Shown: positions 43,099-52,130, counted from the stretch's first letter. The stretch is 64,000 nt of DNA from Sediminispirochaeta bajacaliforniensis DSM 16054 (GCF_000378205.1 NZ_KB899425.1:1-64000), one strand, 5' to 3'. Notes: generated from the sequence alone by a model not told the origin. A program made the numbers and translations.

Positions 43099-43730
43099 AT
43101 GCACAAAATGAGTTACAAATTTAAAAAAATGGATGCATTTGCAACGGAATATTCCGACGGTAATCCTGCCGGTACGATTTGGTTGACTGCAAAACAGGAT
43201 ATTAATGAAAGTCAAATGCAAAAGTCGGCAAGTTTACATATAAGTAACGGTAGTGTGTATTCTCAATTGCCGATCAAACTCATTGATGCCGGCTTCGTAC
43301 GTTAATTGTTCCAATAATATCACTGGAAACAATTACCAGGATTGAGCCTGATATTAATCATCTAAATGATTTTTGTGTGGATAACTAAATAGATATTATT
43401 GAGGTTTTCACAAGAAAAACGGCGAAAATGGAAAATGACTACCGTGTGAGAGTCTTTGCGCCAATGTTTGGCTATTTGGAAGACCCTGCTACAGGATCGG
43501 GAAATTCTGCTTTGGGCTACTATCTAATGAGTAATAGCATGTGGGACAAAAAAATGTTGAGGATTGAGCAGAATAATTCAATGGAAAGCTTTAATCTTAT
43601 ACAATTACAAAGGAAAGAGGACAGTAACAAAAATCAAAGGGTACTGTTTGGCGGTGGAGCCAATAAACGAATAGAAGGGGAATATCACCTATACCCAGAA
43701 AACTTTACAGACTCATACTATTCTCTGTAG
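43099..43730 (+). pseudogene. Decayed PhzF-family isomerase gene
   Basis: A good GGAGG precedes an ATG at 43099 whose frame reads KFKKMDAFATEYSDGNPAGT, the PhzF N-terminus, then stops at 43305. In another frame, LRTLIVPIISLETITRIEP starts near 43290 and continues to an in-frame TAA at about 43388, then IDIIEVFTRKTAK and VRVFAPMFGYLEDPATGSGN, the PhzF C-terminus, to 43730. Compared with normal members (about 270-300 residues), roughly 100 residues are missing in the middle near 43240. One deletion, one frameshift and one stop make it inactive. Confidence 0.82.
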
Positions 43731-43734
43731 TCTT

Positions 43735-44262
43735 TCAGTCAACCTGCCTGACAAAGTAGGGTTTATTCTCTTCAAATACAGATCGGTAGATAACGCTCTT
43801 TTGATCTATGGCCCGGTCGATCGCCAGGATACCATCTAAGTGATCGATTTCATGTTGTAATAATTCCGACCGGGAGCGGTCAAGATTTTCCCATCGATGT
43901 TCCCTGCCCAATGCATCCTGGTATACGATGCTGATCGATGTATATCGTCTGACCTTCACAAGAAGATCGGGAAAGGACATACAGTCGTCCCAAAGCAGAA
44001 AGGTCTCCTCCGAATGGCTGGTGATAGCGGGGTTGAAGATCGAGAAGGTCTTTCCTTCGAGGTGCAATGCAATGACGCGCTTTGAGATTCCGATCTGAGG
44101 AGCGGCGATGGCTCTGCCGAACCCTTTTTCGGCCCTGAACGCTTCGAGAGCCTTTTGCAAAGGTTCATTTTCCCTACAACGCTGTGTATCGGGCGGAAGG
44201 GAAACACGGGCTGCTTTTTCGCGTAACCGCGGATCTCCGAGTAATAAGACGTTCGTTTGCAT
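43735..44262 (-). CDS. Peptide deformylase-like protein 2 (divergent)
   Basis: The protein has 175 residues from the ATG at 44262, because AGGAG lies 6 bases ahead of it; the ATG at 44268 is inside the box spacing. Motif 1 is GRAIAAPQ (49-56), motif 2 is DDCMSFPD (92-99, usually EGCLS-P), motif 3 HEIDH (137-141) is intact. The metal-binding Cys, His, His and catalytic Glu remain, so hydrolysis is possible. The altered motif 2 is like the divergent type III deformylases. Natural role unknown. Confidence 0.8.
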   Translation of the reverse strand: MQTNVLLLGDPRLREKAARVSLPPDTQRCRENEPLQKALEAFRAEKGFGRAIAAPQIGISKRVIALHLEGKTFSIFNPAITSHSEETFLLWDDCMSFPDLLVKVRRYTSISIVYQDALGREHRWENLDRSRSELLQHEIDHLDGILAIDRAIDQKSVIYRSVFEENKPYFVRQVD

Positions 44263-44340
44263 GACCATCTCCTTTCTTATTCATCTGCGGCATAACATGA
44301 AAATATACCACCTTCAACCTTGTACCTTGGAGGCTTCTGT

Positions 44341-44370
44341 TTGTTGAATCGTTATTGGTGATGTTATACT
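44341..44370 (+). promoter_or_regulatory. Candidate promoter of the sugar operon
   Basis: TATACT (44365-44370) is a good -10. TTGTTG (44341-44346) lies 18 bases upstream, or TTGAAT (44344-44349) 15 bases upstream. It is 35 bases before the FGGY kinase start and probably drives kinase and regulator genes. Confidence 0.5.
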
Positions 44371-44404
44371 ATATTTCTACTCGTGGGAATGAAATGAGGT
44401 CCAA

Positions 44405-45862
44405 ATGAGCTTTTTAGGAATTGATATTGGTACAAGCGGAACTACTGCTTTGCTTATAGGTGACTCAGGTAAGGTTATTTCCGTTGGTTCTGTTTCCTAT
44501 TCCAGAATCTACCCTCGGGCGGGATATGAGGAGCAGGTCCCCGATGAAATCTGGAATGGGGTGTGCGGCGCCATACAGCGAACCTTGAGGGAAGCCGTAG
44601 ATGTCGAGGAGATCCGGGGCGTGAGTATGGCCAGCCAAAGGGGCTCCTTCATTCCCGTCGACAGCCGCTTCCGTCCCCTCGCAAATGCGATCGTCTGGTC
44701 CGATATGCGGGCAAAGCAAGAGGCTGAGGCTCTTGCCCGTGAGATCGATGACGATGCTCATGCAGAGATGGTAGGTTGTCTTCCCTCTTTTCTTTGGACG
44801 GCATCGAAGATACGGTGGCTTGTTCATTCCTATCCCAAGCCGGAGGACATCTTTGCCTTTTGTAATGAACAGGAGTGGATCGGACATATGCTTGGAGCCG
44901 ATCTCTTTGCCACGTCTCCCTCTGCCCTAACCATGAACGGTATGATGGATGTCAGATCATTTGACTGGGCAGACACGATCCTGGATCATATAGGGATTAC
45001 CAAGGCGCAATTACCGAGGATTGAGCAGTCGGGGATCTGCATCGGTGCTGTTTCGGCATCTGCCGCCGAGGCAACGGGGCTTACCGCAGGAACTCCCATT
45101 TTCCTCGGAGGGGGCGACCAGCAATGTGCGGCACTCGGCACCGGGACCCTATCCGAACATGATATCCATATGAGCCTTGGGACCGGGGGGGCTATCGTTT
45201 CTTTGCAAAAAAATCTTCCGGCAGCCAAGAAAGGGATGATAATCGGAGGACATGTTTTTGCAAGGAGCTGGGATTACGAGACGCTTTTGCTTTCTGCCGG
45301 AAACGGTTATGCTTGGCTCCGGCAGATCATCGGCAGTGAAAAGCTATCGGAAATCGATGCTGTATTAGAAAACGAAAGGGACGGCACCGATGTGTTGTTC
45401 TTTCCGTTCCTGGCGGGACAGGCAGAGTATGGCACTTCCGATCATTCGACGGGCGTATTCTGGGGTATTCGCTCAGGTTCCACTGCAGAGGATCTTGCAA
45501 AAGCTGTCATGGAAGGAACCGCCGACGAGATACGCATGAAGCTTGGTCTCTTTTTCGACAATGGAAAGCCCATTCATGTGACTGGTGGATGTTTTTTCTC
45601 TGATTTTTGGAGTCGTATGATAGCGACAAAAATTCATCGATCTTTGTCGATACCTGTTTGCCAGGAGTGCACAGCCTTGGGTGCTGCCATGATTGCGGGT
45701 GTTGGAAGTGGATGGTTTTCCGATTATGCGGAAGCTGTTTCTCAATCTGTTTCCATTGATAGGGTGATTGATCCCGAGCCGGATTGGTTTCCTGCAATGG
45801 ATGCAAGCTATGAAAGGTTCATTGCTTTGTATAAAAAATTTCAAGATGTAGATTTATTTTGA
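44405..45862 (+). CDS. FGGY-family carbohydrate kinase
   Basis: The protein has 485 residues. GIDIGTSGTTALLIG is the N-terminal phosphate loop of the actin-like ATPase fold; IWSDMRA with RGVSMASQRGSF follows, and LGGGDQQCAALGTGTL holds the catalytic Asp of FGGY kinases. VTGGCFFSDFWSRMIA is the second signature. Xylulokinase and the autoinducer kinase LsrK are both in this family; specificity cannot be decided. GAGG precedes the ATG. It heads the sugar-uptake unit and would phosphorylate the imported sugar. Confidence 0.9.
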   Translation: MSFLGIDIGTSGTTALLIGDSGKVISVGSVSYSRIYPRAGYEEQVPDEIWNGVCGAIQRTLREAVDVEEIRGVSMASQRGSFIPVDSRFRPLANAIVWSDMRAKQEAEALAREIDDDAHAEMVGCLPSFLWTASKIRWLVHSYPKPEDIFAFCNEQEWIGHMLGADLFATSPSALTMNGMMDVRSFDWADTILDHIGITKAQLPRIEQSGICIGAVSASAAEATGLTAGTPIFLGGGDQQCAALGTGTLSEHDIHMSLGTGGAIVSLQKNLPAAKKGMIIGGHVFARSWDYETLLLSAGNGYAWLRQIIGSEKLSEIDAVLENERDGTDVLFFPFLAGQAEYGTSDHSTGVFWGIRSGSTAEDLAKAVMEGTADEIRMKLGLFFDNGKPIHVTGGCFFSDFWSRMIATKIHRSLSIPVCQECTALGAAMIAGVGSGWFSDYAEAVSQSVSIDRVIDPEPDWFPAMDASYERFIALYKKFQDVDLF

Positions 45863-45900
45863 TAATATGTTAATATATTCACATTCTTGAGGTATATGGA

Positions 45901-46686
45901 ATGACAAGAATGGGAAAACAGAATCAGAGAGCCGTTGAGATAGTATCTCTTTTAAAGGATGGGCAATTCCTCAGTATTCAGGAACTTGCTGCCCGTCTTC
46001 GTGTTTCTTCAATGACGATCCGGCGAGATCTTGAAAAGCTTCAGGAAAATCGGATTATCAAGCAGGTTCCCGGCGGTGCAATCATCAACGATGCAAGTAC
46101 CGTCGATAGAAACTCATCTTACTCACTTTTATCAGAGTCGTGTCTTAATCGAAATGCCAAGATACAAATTGGGAGAAAGGCGGCGGAGTTGGTCTGCCCC
46201 CATGATTCCATCATCATAGATTCAGGAACCACAACGGAGTTTCTTGCGAAGTTTCTTCCCGACAATATCGAGCTTACCGTACTTTGCTATACCCTTAATG
46301 TTCTGTTTTCGATTCTCGAAAAGAAGCAGTGCAAGAAGGTCCTTGCCGGTGGACATTATCATGAGAACACCATGTTGTTTGATTCTCCCGAAGGGATACA
46401 GCAAATCAGGCAGTTCCGTGCTAATAAAGCGTTTATCGGTGCAACGGGATTTAGCAGTCAGCTGGGAATTACCTGTTCGAATGAAGGGGAACCCATTATT
46501 AAGCAAACGGCATTGGAGTCGAGTCAGGAGAAGATCCTCATGATCGATTCCAGTAAGTTCGATTTTGTCAGGCCATATTATTTTGCCGAGCCCGAAGCCT
46601 TCGACATTATCATTACCGATACCGGTATTCCGGATGCATATAGAAAATACCTCGAAGATCTTGATGTTAATCTTATCCTCGTGTGA
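45901..46686 (+). CDS. DeoR/GlpR-family transcriptional regulator
   Basis: The protein has 261 residues. The N-terminal winged HTH reads FLSIQELAARLRVSSMTIRR followed by DLEKLQENRIIKQVPGGAI. The C-terminal DeoRC domain includes IDSGTTTEFLA and GATGFSSQLGIT, where sugar phosphates bind. It would repress the operon until the phosphorylated sugar appears. It is 38 bases after the kinase gene and precedes the transporter by 175 bases, where a promoter and a palindrome lie. Confidence 0.9.
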   Translation: MTRMGKQNQRAVEIVSLLKDGQFLSIQELAARLRVSSMTIRRDLEKLQENRIIKQVPGGAIINDASTVDRNSSYSLLSESCLNRNAKIQIGRKAAELVCPHDSIIIDSGTTTEFLAKFLPDNIELTVLCYTLNVLFSILEKKQCKKVLAGGHYHENTMLFDSPEGIQQIRQFRANKAFIGATGFSSQLGITCSNEGEPIIKQTALESSQEKILMIDSSKFDFVRPYYFAEPEAFDIIITDTGIPDAYRKYLEDLDVNLILV

Positions 46687-46749
46687 TTCCTTATAAATAG
46701 TTTTGTGACAATAATTACATGATTATCCATGTTCCTCTGCTTTTCTTTC

Positions 46750-46778
46750 TTGACAAATCCATTTTTTGGGGATAAATA
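46750..46778 (+). promoter_or_regulatory. Candidate promoter of the ABC transporter genes
   Basis: A perfect -35, TTGACA (46750-46755), is followed 17 bases later by TAAATA (46773-46778), a modest -10. It lies 84 bases before the binding-protein gene, leaving a long leader that contains a palindrome. Confidence 0.5.
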
Positions 46779-46833
46779 TGGATGTATAAGAAAATTTATT
46801 AACAAAATAACGTAAAAATCATAACAAATGATA

Positions 46834-46848
46834 TGGTTTTGAAAACCA
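46834..46848. promoter_or_regulatory. 15-bp palindrome, candidate operator
   Basis: TGGTTTTGAAAACCA is a perfect palindrome around a central G. It lies just ahead of the GGAG ribosome binding site of the binding-protein gene and downstream of the promoter. The adjacent DeoR protein is the obvious binder, but a role as a translation-blocking hairpin is also possible. Confidence 0.5.
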
Positions 46849-46861
46849 AAGGAGAAGTGTT

Positions 46862-47866
46862 GTGAAAAAGATTCTTTGTATGTGCTTCTTGGTTGCTCTT
46901 GCTGTGGGCAATGTATTTGCTCAGGGCTCGGGTGAGGCGGCTGGTGCTGCCGGGGACGGTACCACGAAGACAGTTGTAATGATTGTTAAGCAGAGTGATC
47001 CGTGGTTCGACGACATGGCTTTGGGTATCGAACAGCTGAAAAAAGATACCGGCATGAATGTGTATGTACAGGTTCCTGCCTCCGGTGATCCCTCTTTACA
47101 GATATCCATTATGGAGAATCTGATTGCCCAGAATGTGGATGCTATCTGCATCGTTCCGAATGATCCCAAGTCCCTGATTCCCACCATAAAGAAGGCTCGC
47201 GACGCGGGAATCATCGTAGTGACACACGAGGCTCCGGATATTGCAGAATATGTCGACCTTGATATTGAGGCCTTCAAGGGTGAAGAGTTCGGTGCCTTGT
47301 TTGGTGAAGCCCTTGGTAAGGCGTTGGGAGGCAAGGGGCAGTATGCCGGCTTTGTCGGTGGACTGACGATGACCACCCACATGGAATGGTATGCTGCGGC
47401 AACGCAGAAAATTGCAAGTGACTACCCCGGTATGCAGAATATCTCCAAGGAACCCTATGAGGATAGCAACAGCATCGACACGGCCTATAGCAAGACCGTT
47501 GAAATCCTGAAGGCATATCCGAACATCAAGGGCTTCTTTGATTGTTCCGCTCATGGTGTTGGAATCTCTCAGGCGCTGAAGGACAAGGGCCGAACCGATC
47601 TTAAGGTCGTGTCCCTTGCCGTCCCGTCTATGTCTTCAAATTATATAAAAGATGGTAGTATGAGTACGGGATTTGCCTGGCGCCCTGCCGATGCCGGATA
47701 TGCAACGGCAGCTGCGGCCCTCATGCTCATTAATCAGGAGACAATCGAGACCGGTACCGATTTACATGCTACCGGCTATGAGAATGTGACTCGGGAAGGA
47801 AATATTGCCTATGGATTTGCTCCATTGGAATTTACCCCCGAGAATGTCGACAACTATAATTTCTAA
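46862..47866 (+). CDS. Sugar ABC transporter substrate-binding protein (CUT2, RhaS/LsrB-like)
   Basis: The protein has 334 residues. The start is GTG with GGAG about 8 bases upstream. A signal peptide (LCMCFLVALAVGNVFA) is followed by a Gly/Ala-rich linker, then the periplasmic binding fold of family 4: VVMIVKQSDPWFDDMALGIE, IVPNDPKSLIPTIKKARDAG. It resembles RhaS and LsrB-type proteins (rhamnose, AI-2). It would capture the substrate outside the inner membrane and hand it to the two permeases. The preceding region has promoter and operator-like elements; a strong stem-loop follows. Confidence 0.88.
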   Translation: MKKILCMCFLVALAVGNVFAQGSGEAAGAAGDGTTKTVVMIVKQSDPWFDDMALGIEQLKKDTGMNVYVQVPASGDPSLQISIMENLIAQNVDAICIVPNDPKSLIPTIKKARDAGIIVVTHEAPDIAEYVDLDIEAFKGEEFGALFGEALGKALGGKGQYAGFVGGLTMTTHMEWYAAATQKIASDYPGMQNISKEPYEDSNSIDTAYSKTVEILKAYPNIKGFFDCSAHGVGISQALKDKGRTDLKVVSLAVPSMSSNYIKDGSMSTGFAWRPADAGYATAAAALMLINQETIETGTDLHATGYENVTREGNIAYGFAPLEFTPENVDNYNF

Positions 47867-47878
47867 TCATTGCTGTCG

Positions 47879-47919
47879 AGGCCAGTTGCAATACCTTGGG
47901 CTCTGCAACTGGCCTTTTC
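47879..47919 (+). terminator. Intercistronic stem-loop after the binding-protein gene
   Basis: AGGCCAGTTGCA (47879-47890) and TGCAACTGGCCT (47904-47915) are perfect 12-base arms around a 13-base loop, followed by TTT. It lies between the binding protein and ATPase genes and resembles a leaky terminator or mRNA stabiliser that raises binding-protein levels. Confidence 0.75.
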
Positions 47920-47941
47920 GTATGAGAAAGGTCGGAATGTT

Positions 47942-49471
47942 ATGAATGAAGAGCCTTTGCTGGAATTCAAAAAGATAAACAAGTATTTTACCGGTGTTCA
48001 TGCTCTGAAAAATATTGATTTTCGTTTGGATAGGGGAAGCGTCCATTGTCTTGCGGGGGAGAACGGTTCGGGAAAATCCACATTGGTAAAGATTGCTTCC
48101 GGAGTATATACGCCGACTAACGGAACAATTTCTTTGCATGGAACGACATATGAGAAGCTCAATCCCAGCATGGCCATGAGCCAAGGTGTTCATGTGATCT
48201 ATCAGGATTTGTCGTTGTTTGAGCACATGTCGCTTGCTGAGAATATTGCAATAAGCAAAATACACCGTGATGAAAAATTTGTGCGGCAAAGTCATATCAT
48301 GGCGATAGCGGAAAAGCAAATTTCCAAGATTGGTGTCGACCTGGATTTGCATGCGACGGTCCGTGAATCTTCCATGGGAAACAGGCAGATTGCCGCTATT
48401 TGCCGTGCCTTGGCCATGGATGCAAAAATCCTCTTTATGGATGAACCGACAACCGCTTTGACACGACAAGAGGTCGAACGCCTTCTGGATATTGTCGTTG
48501 ATCTGAAACGTTCGGGGCTTTCCGTTATCTTTATCAGCCACAAATTAGACGAAATTCTGCAGGTATCCGATATCATTACCGTTTTTCGGGATGGCAACAA
48601 AGTAGGTGATTTCCCTGCCGGGGAGATGACTGCCAAGAAATTGTCATTTTATATGACCGGCAAAGATGTTGTGTATCCGAAATATCAAAATTCCGAGACG
48701 AAGCGGCAGACACTGTTGCAGGTTCGGAACCTAAAAGCAAATAAACTGTCCAATATATCCTTAGAAGTAAACAAGGGCGACATTGTAGGCGTTGTAGGTC
48801 TGCTTGGTTCCGGCAGGTCGGAATTTGCATTATCCCTATTTGGATTAAATCCTGCCAAAAGTGGAACCATCACCCTAAATGGAAGGGAATGTACGATTGC
48901 AAATGCCCAGGTTGCCAAGGAATATGGCATTGCATTATTACCGGAAGATAGAAGCACGCAAGGCTTATTCTTACAGAAGACGGTTTGTGAGAATATTTCT
49001 TCGGCCATGATAGATAGCTTGGCCGAGAAAAGAGGCTTTTTTGATTGGCGCAAGGAACGCAGCATAGCCGAAGAGGGCGTCAAATCGATGAACATCAAGA
49101 CACCGTCGATCGCAACACTGATTGAAAACCTGTCCGGAGGAAATCAGCAAAAGGCTGCAATTGCCAAATGGATTCGTACCAATCCCACTATACTCATCAT
49201 GGACTCTCCGACCGTAGGGATAGATATCGGCTCTAAGGCCGAAATCTATCATGTCATTCAGGATCTCGCCCGATCCGGTATCGGTATCATCTTGATTTCT
49301 GATGAAGTGGAAGAGATTCTCACCAACTGCAACAAGGTGGTGGTCTTCTCGAATGGTAAGGTTTCGAAGACCTTAGGTGCCGCCGAACTACATGAAGCAG
49401 GAATCGAAAAGAAATTACAGGAACTGATCAGCCTCGGTGCAAGGAGGAAGCAACATGCTGAAAAGGCATAA
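47942..49471 (+). CDS. Sugar ABC transporter ATPase (CUT2, two nucleotide-binding domains)
   Basis: The protein has 509 residues from the ATG at 47942. Two ABC domains are present. The first has Walker A GENGSGKST, signature SSMGNRQIAAICRALA and Walker B ILFMDEPTTAL. The second has a degenerate Walker A (GLLGSGRSEFA) as usual for this family, signature LSGGNQQKAAIAKW and Walker B ILIMDSPTVGIDIGSK, where the usual Glu is Ser, another known CUT2 trait. It powers sugar import with the two permeases. The next gene starts 17 bases inside its end. Confidence 0.93.
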   Translation: MNEEPLLEFKKINKYFTGVHALKNIDFRLDRGSVHCLAGENGSGKSTLVKIASGVYTPTNGTISLHGTTYEKLNPSMAMSQGVHVIYQDLSLFEHMSLAENIAISKIHRDEKFVRQSHIMAIAEKQISKIGVDLDLHATVRESSMGNRQIAAICRALAMDAKILFMDEPTTALTRQEVERLLDIVVDLKRSGLSVIFISHKLDEILQVSDIITVFRDGNKVGDFPAGEMTAKKLSFYMTGKDVVYPKYQNSETKRQTLLQVRNLKANKLSNISLEVNKGDIVGVVGLLGSGRSEFALSLFGLNPAKSGTITLNGRECTIANAQVAKEYGIALLPEDRSTQGLFLQKTVCENISSAMIDSLAEKRGFFDWRKERSIAEEGVKSMNIKTPSIATLIENLSGGNQQKAAIAKWIRTNPTILIMDSPTVGIDIGSKAEIYHVIQDLARSGIGIILISDEVEEILTNCNKVVVFSNGKVSKTLGAAELHEAGIEKKLQELISLGARRKQHAEKA

Positions 49472-50468
49472 TGGTATTACCAATACGGAAATGGCCCTCT
49501 TTGCTATCATCCTCATCTATTCCATTGTAGTTGGAGTGGTGAATAGCGGATTCTTCAATATTGATACACAGTTCGATATCATTCGCTCCTCGTCCTACGT
49601 CATGGTGCTGGCAATGGGACTACTTGTCGTTATGCTGAGTGGAGGCATTGATATTTCCTTTATGGCAATGGCCTTGTTCGGTAGCTATACAGCGACAAAG
49701 ATCCTGGTATCGACGGGTTCTTCCAGTATTCTACTTGCCTTTGCAATTTCCATGGGAGTTGGCATCGGCTTGGGGATTATCAACGCCTTACTGGTTAGCT
49801 GGTTACGGCTTCCTCCATTCATTATCACCCTTGGGACGTCGAATCTTTTCCACGGCGTTATGGCGACCTTTATCGGCGCGAAAACCTATGGCGGAGGAAG
49901 ATTACCGCCGAGCTATTCCAATTTCGGATCTTCAACCCTATTTAAGGTTCATACGGATATTGGCGATGTGGGGCTAAGCACCAGTATCCTTTTTGTGCTC
50001 GGAGCGGTGTTGCTTACCTACTTTTTAATCTACCGCACGACAGTGGGACGGGGAATTGTTGCCTTAGGAAACTCTGAAGAAGCCACTAAACGAATTGGAT
50101 ACAAGCCCCTCCTCTTGCGAATTGTCGCCTATGGATATATGGGCTTTCTTGCCGGTTGTGCGGGTATGATCTATGTATGCCAGGTGAATGCAGTATATCC
50201 CGACAAGATGGTTGGAAATGAGTTGATGGTTGTCGCGGGAGTCATTATCGGCGGTGTCAGCATTAGCGGAGGAAAGGGACGAATCTTAGGCGCCCTTTTG
50301 GGAATTTTTATTATCTACCTCCTGAATTCAACATTGATTTTCCTTGGCCTCACATCTTCGTGGAATCAATTGTTTGTGGGTGCCATTCTGATTATTTCCG
50401 TTGCAGTTACTTCCTATCAGGAAAAGAAAAAGAACCAAAAACACCTGATTTTCAATGTGAGTATATAA
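49455..50468 (+). CDS. Sugar ABC transporter permease 1 (CUT2)
   Basis: The protein has 337 residues from the ATG at 49455, with AAGGAGG 7 bases upstream, inside the ATPase gene. Eight to ten membrane helices. The conserved pattern VMLSGGIDISFMAMALFGSY and VVAGVIIGGVSISGGKGRI followed by LGALLGIFIIY is typical of BPD_transp_2 permeases (RbsC/LsrC). Forms a heterodimer with the following permease. Substrate inherits from the binding protein. Confidence 0.93.
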   Translation: MLKRHNGITNTEMALFAIILIYSIVVGVVNSGFFNIDTQFDIIRSSSYVMVLAMGLLVVMLSGGIDISFMAMALFGSYTATKILVSTGSSSILLAFAISMGVGIGLGIINALLVSWLRLPPFIITLGTSNLFHGVMATFIGAKTYGGGRLPPSYSNFGSSTLFKVHTDIGDVGLSTSILFVLGAVLLTYFLIYRTTVGRGIVALGNSEEATKRIGYKPLLLRIVAYGYMGFLAGCAGMIYVCQVNAVYPDKMVGNELMVVAGVIIGGVSISGGKGRILGALLGIFIIYLLNSTLIFLGLTSSWNQLFVGAILIISVAVTSYQEKKKNQKHLIFNVSI

Positions 50469-50479
50469 GGAGGTGTGGT

Positions 50480-51505
50480 ATGAAATGTGAAAAAAAGACC
50501 TTTGAGAAAAATCCTACCTCCCTGTCCTATGTGGCCATTTTATTACTGGTAGTCTTTGCCATTGTGTTTGGCAGGGCCATGTATTCGGGGCGAAACCTTT
50601 CCTCCATGGCATTTCAGATGCCGGAATTTGGTTTTGTCACCTTAGGGATGATGTTGGCGTTTCTGCTGGGCGGTATCGACCTTTCCATCATTGCAAATGC
50701 AAACCTTTCGGGGATTTTGGCCGCGCATATTTTGACAGGACAGTGGCTTCCGTTTATTCCGGAGGGCATGAAGATCCCTGTGGCAATCATCGGAGCTATT
50801 CTTGTTTCCGCTGCTTTGGGCAGTTTCAACGGATTATTGATCACCCGTTTCGGGGCTCCCTCGCTAATTGCGACCTTGGGGACCATGACGCTCTATGCGG
50901 GGATCGGTATGGCGATTACCGGCGGGAAGAGCATTGTCGGATTTCCTGAAGCCTTTACCAGAATCGGCATTGCATCCATGGCTGGTGTTCCCATCATCTT
51001 TATCATGTTTATTATCGTCGCTTTCCTCATAGGGTTTTTCTTGGAACGGTCAAGACTCGGTCGAAAGATCTATCTTTGTGGAGAGAGTCCTGTTGCTTCT
51101 TTGTTTTCGGGAATTCACAATGATCGGATCATCTTCATTGTGTTTACCATAATTGGAGTATTAGCCGGTCTGTCGGGTCTGACAATCATCAGCCGGGTAA
51201 ATTCCGCGAAAGTCGGATACGGTGATGCCTATCTCTTACAGTCTCTGATCGTTTGCGTCATCGGCGGTATTAATCCGCTGGGGGGCAGGGGAAGGTCTAT
51301 TGGTATCGTCATAGCGGTAATCCTGATGCAGATGCTTTCTTCTTCTTTTACCATTATGCAGTTGTCTCCCTATGCAACGAAGATGATTTGGGGCCTGATG
51401 CTGGTTGTGGTTATGGGCCTGACGAGGGAATCTGATCGCATAAGGCGGGTGTCCAGAAGAATTTCTGAAAAAGTGGGTATCGCAAAAAGGCGAAAGGATT
51501 GTTGA
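50480..51505 (+). CDS. Sugar ABC transporter permease 2 (CUT2)
   Basis: The protein has 341 residues from the ATG at 50480, with AAGGAGG upstream. Again the BPD_transp_2 pattern: FVTLGMMLAFLLGGIDLSII, FNGLLITRFGAPSLIATLGT, CVIGGINPLGGRGRSIGIV. It is the LsrD/RhaQ-like partner of the previous permease, 11 bases downstream. Two distinct permeases instead of a homodimer fits Lsr and Rha-type systems. Confidence 0.93.
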   Translation: MKCEKKTFEKNPTSLSYVAILLLVVFAIVFGRAMYSGRNLSSMAFQMPEFGFVTLGMMLAFLLGGIDLSIIANANLSGILAAHILTGQWLPFIPEGMKIPVAIIGAILVSAALGSFNGLLITRFGAPSLIATLGTMTLYAGIGMAITGGKSIVGFPEAFTRIGIASMAGVPIIFIMFIIVAFLIGFFLERSRLGRKIYLCGESPVASLFSGIHNDRIIFIVFTIIGVLAGLSGLTIISRVNSAKVGYGDAYLLQSLIVCVIGGINPLGGRGRSIGIVIAVILMQMLSSSFTIMQLSPYATKMIWGLMLVVVMGLTRESDRIRRVSRRISEKVGIAKRRKDC

Positions 51506-51526
51506 AGGAGTGTGGAGGAAAGAATT

Positions 51527-52090
51527 ATGGATATGTATAAAGAGTTGTCCGAAACGATTTTGCAGGAGCATAAAGCGGTTTTTGCTGCTCAGGATATGCA
51601 GCAATATGATGCTGCTGTTGCTTTGATTGCATCCTATGAGCGTATTTTTGTCATCGGTGTAGGACGCGAGGGCCTTGCCGCTCGTTCCTTCGCCATGCGT
51701 CTAATGCATGTGGGGAAAACGGTTCACTGGATCTGGGATGATACCACCCCGGGCCTGCAGGAAGACGATCTTTTGATTGCCGTCAACGGAAGTTCCCGCA
51801 TCGGTCATATTAATTATGTTATTGAACAAGCAAAAAAAAGCCGGTGTAAGGTTTTGGTCGTAACTGGATCACCTTCCGGGAAAGCCGCCTCTGCTTTGGC
51901 CGACCAGGTACTTTTTGTACCGGCAATGGTGTTCAATGGAACCGATAAGGTGGTTTCGTCCATTCAGCCTATGGGAAGCTTGTTCGAGCAGCACCTTTTC
52001 ATGCTTTTTGATGTGATGATTCTCGATTTGGAGAAACGATGTAAGGTAAGTTCTGAGGAAATGGAGAAACGGCATCGAAACGTGGAGTAG
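51527..52090 (+). CDS. SIS-domain isomerase, 6-phospho-3-hexuloisomerase-like
   Basis: The protein has 187 residues from the ATG at 51527 (GGAGG upstream). The SIS fold shows FVIGVGREGLAARSFAMRL, LLIAVNGSSRIGHINYVIEQ and the end QPMGSLFEQHLFMLFDVMIL, very like 6-phospho-3-hexuloisomerases (HxlB), which interconvert D-arabino-3-hexulose 6-phosphate and fructose 6-phosphate. No hexulose-phosphate synthase (HxlA) gene is nearby, so it is not obviously in the formaldehyde-fixing RuMP cycle. With an upstream sugar kinase and importer it may instead funnel an imported hexulose into glycolysis. Confidence 0.82.
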   Translation: MDMYKELSETILQEHKAVFAAQDMQQYDAAVALIASYERIFVIGVGREGLAARSFAMRLMHVGKTVHWIWDDTTPGLQEDDLLIAVNGSSRIGHINYVIEQAKKSRCKVLVVTGSPSGKAASALADQVLFVPAMVFNGTDKVVSSIQPMGSLFEQHLFMLFDVMILDLEKRCKVSSEEMEKRHRNVE

Positions 52091-52130
52091 GTTATCTATT
52101 CGCTTCGTACAATTCGCTCGCGACATAATA

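Noticed and set aside
43428-43730. C-terminal PhzF piece as a separate functional gene
   Set aside because: It has no ribosome binding site of its own and homology continues upstream across a stop and a frameshift, so it is part of a pseudogene.
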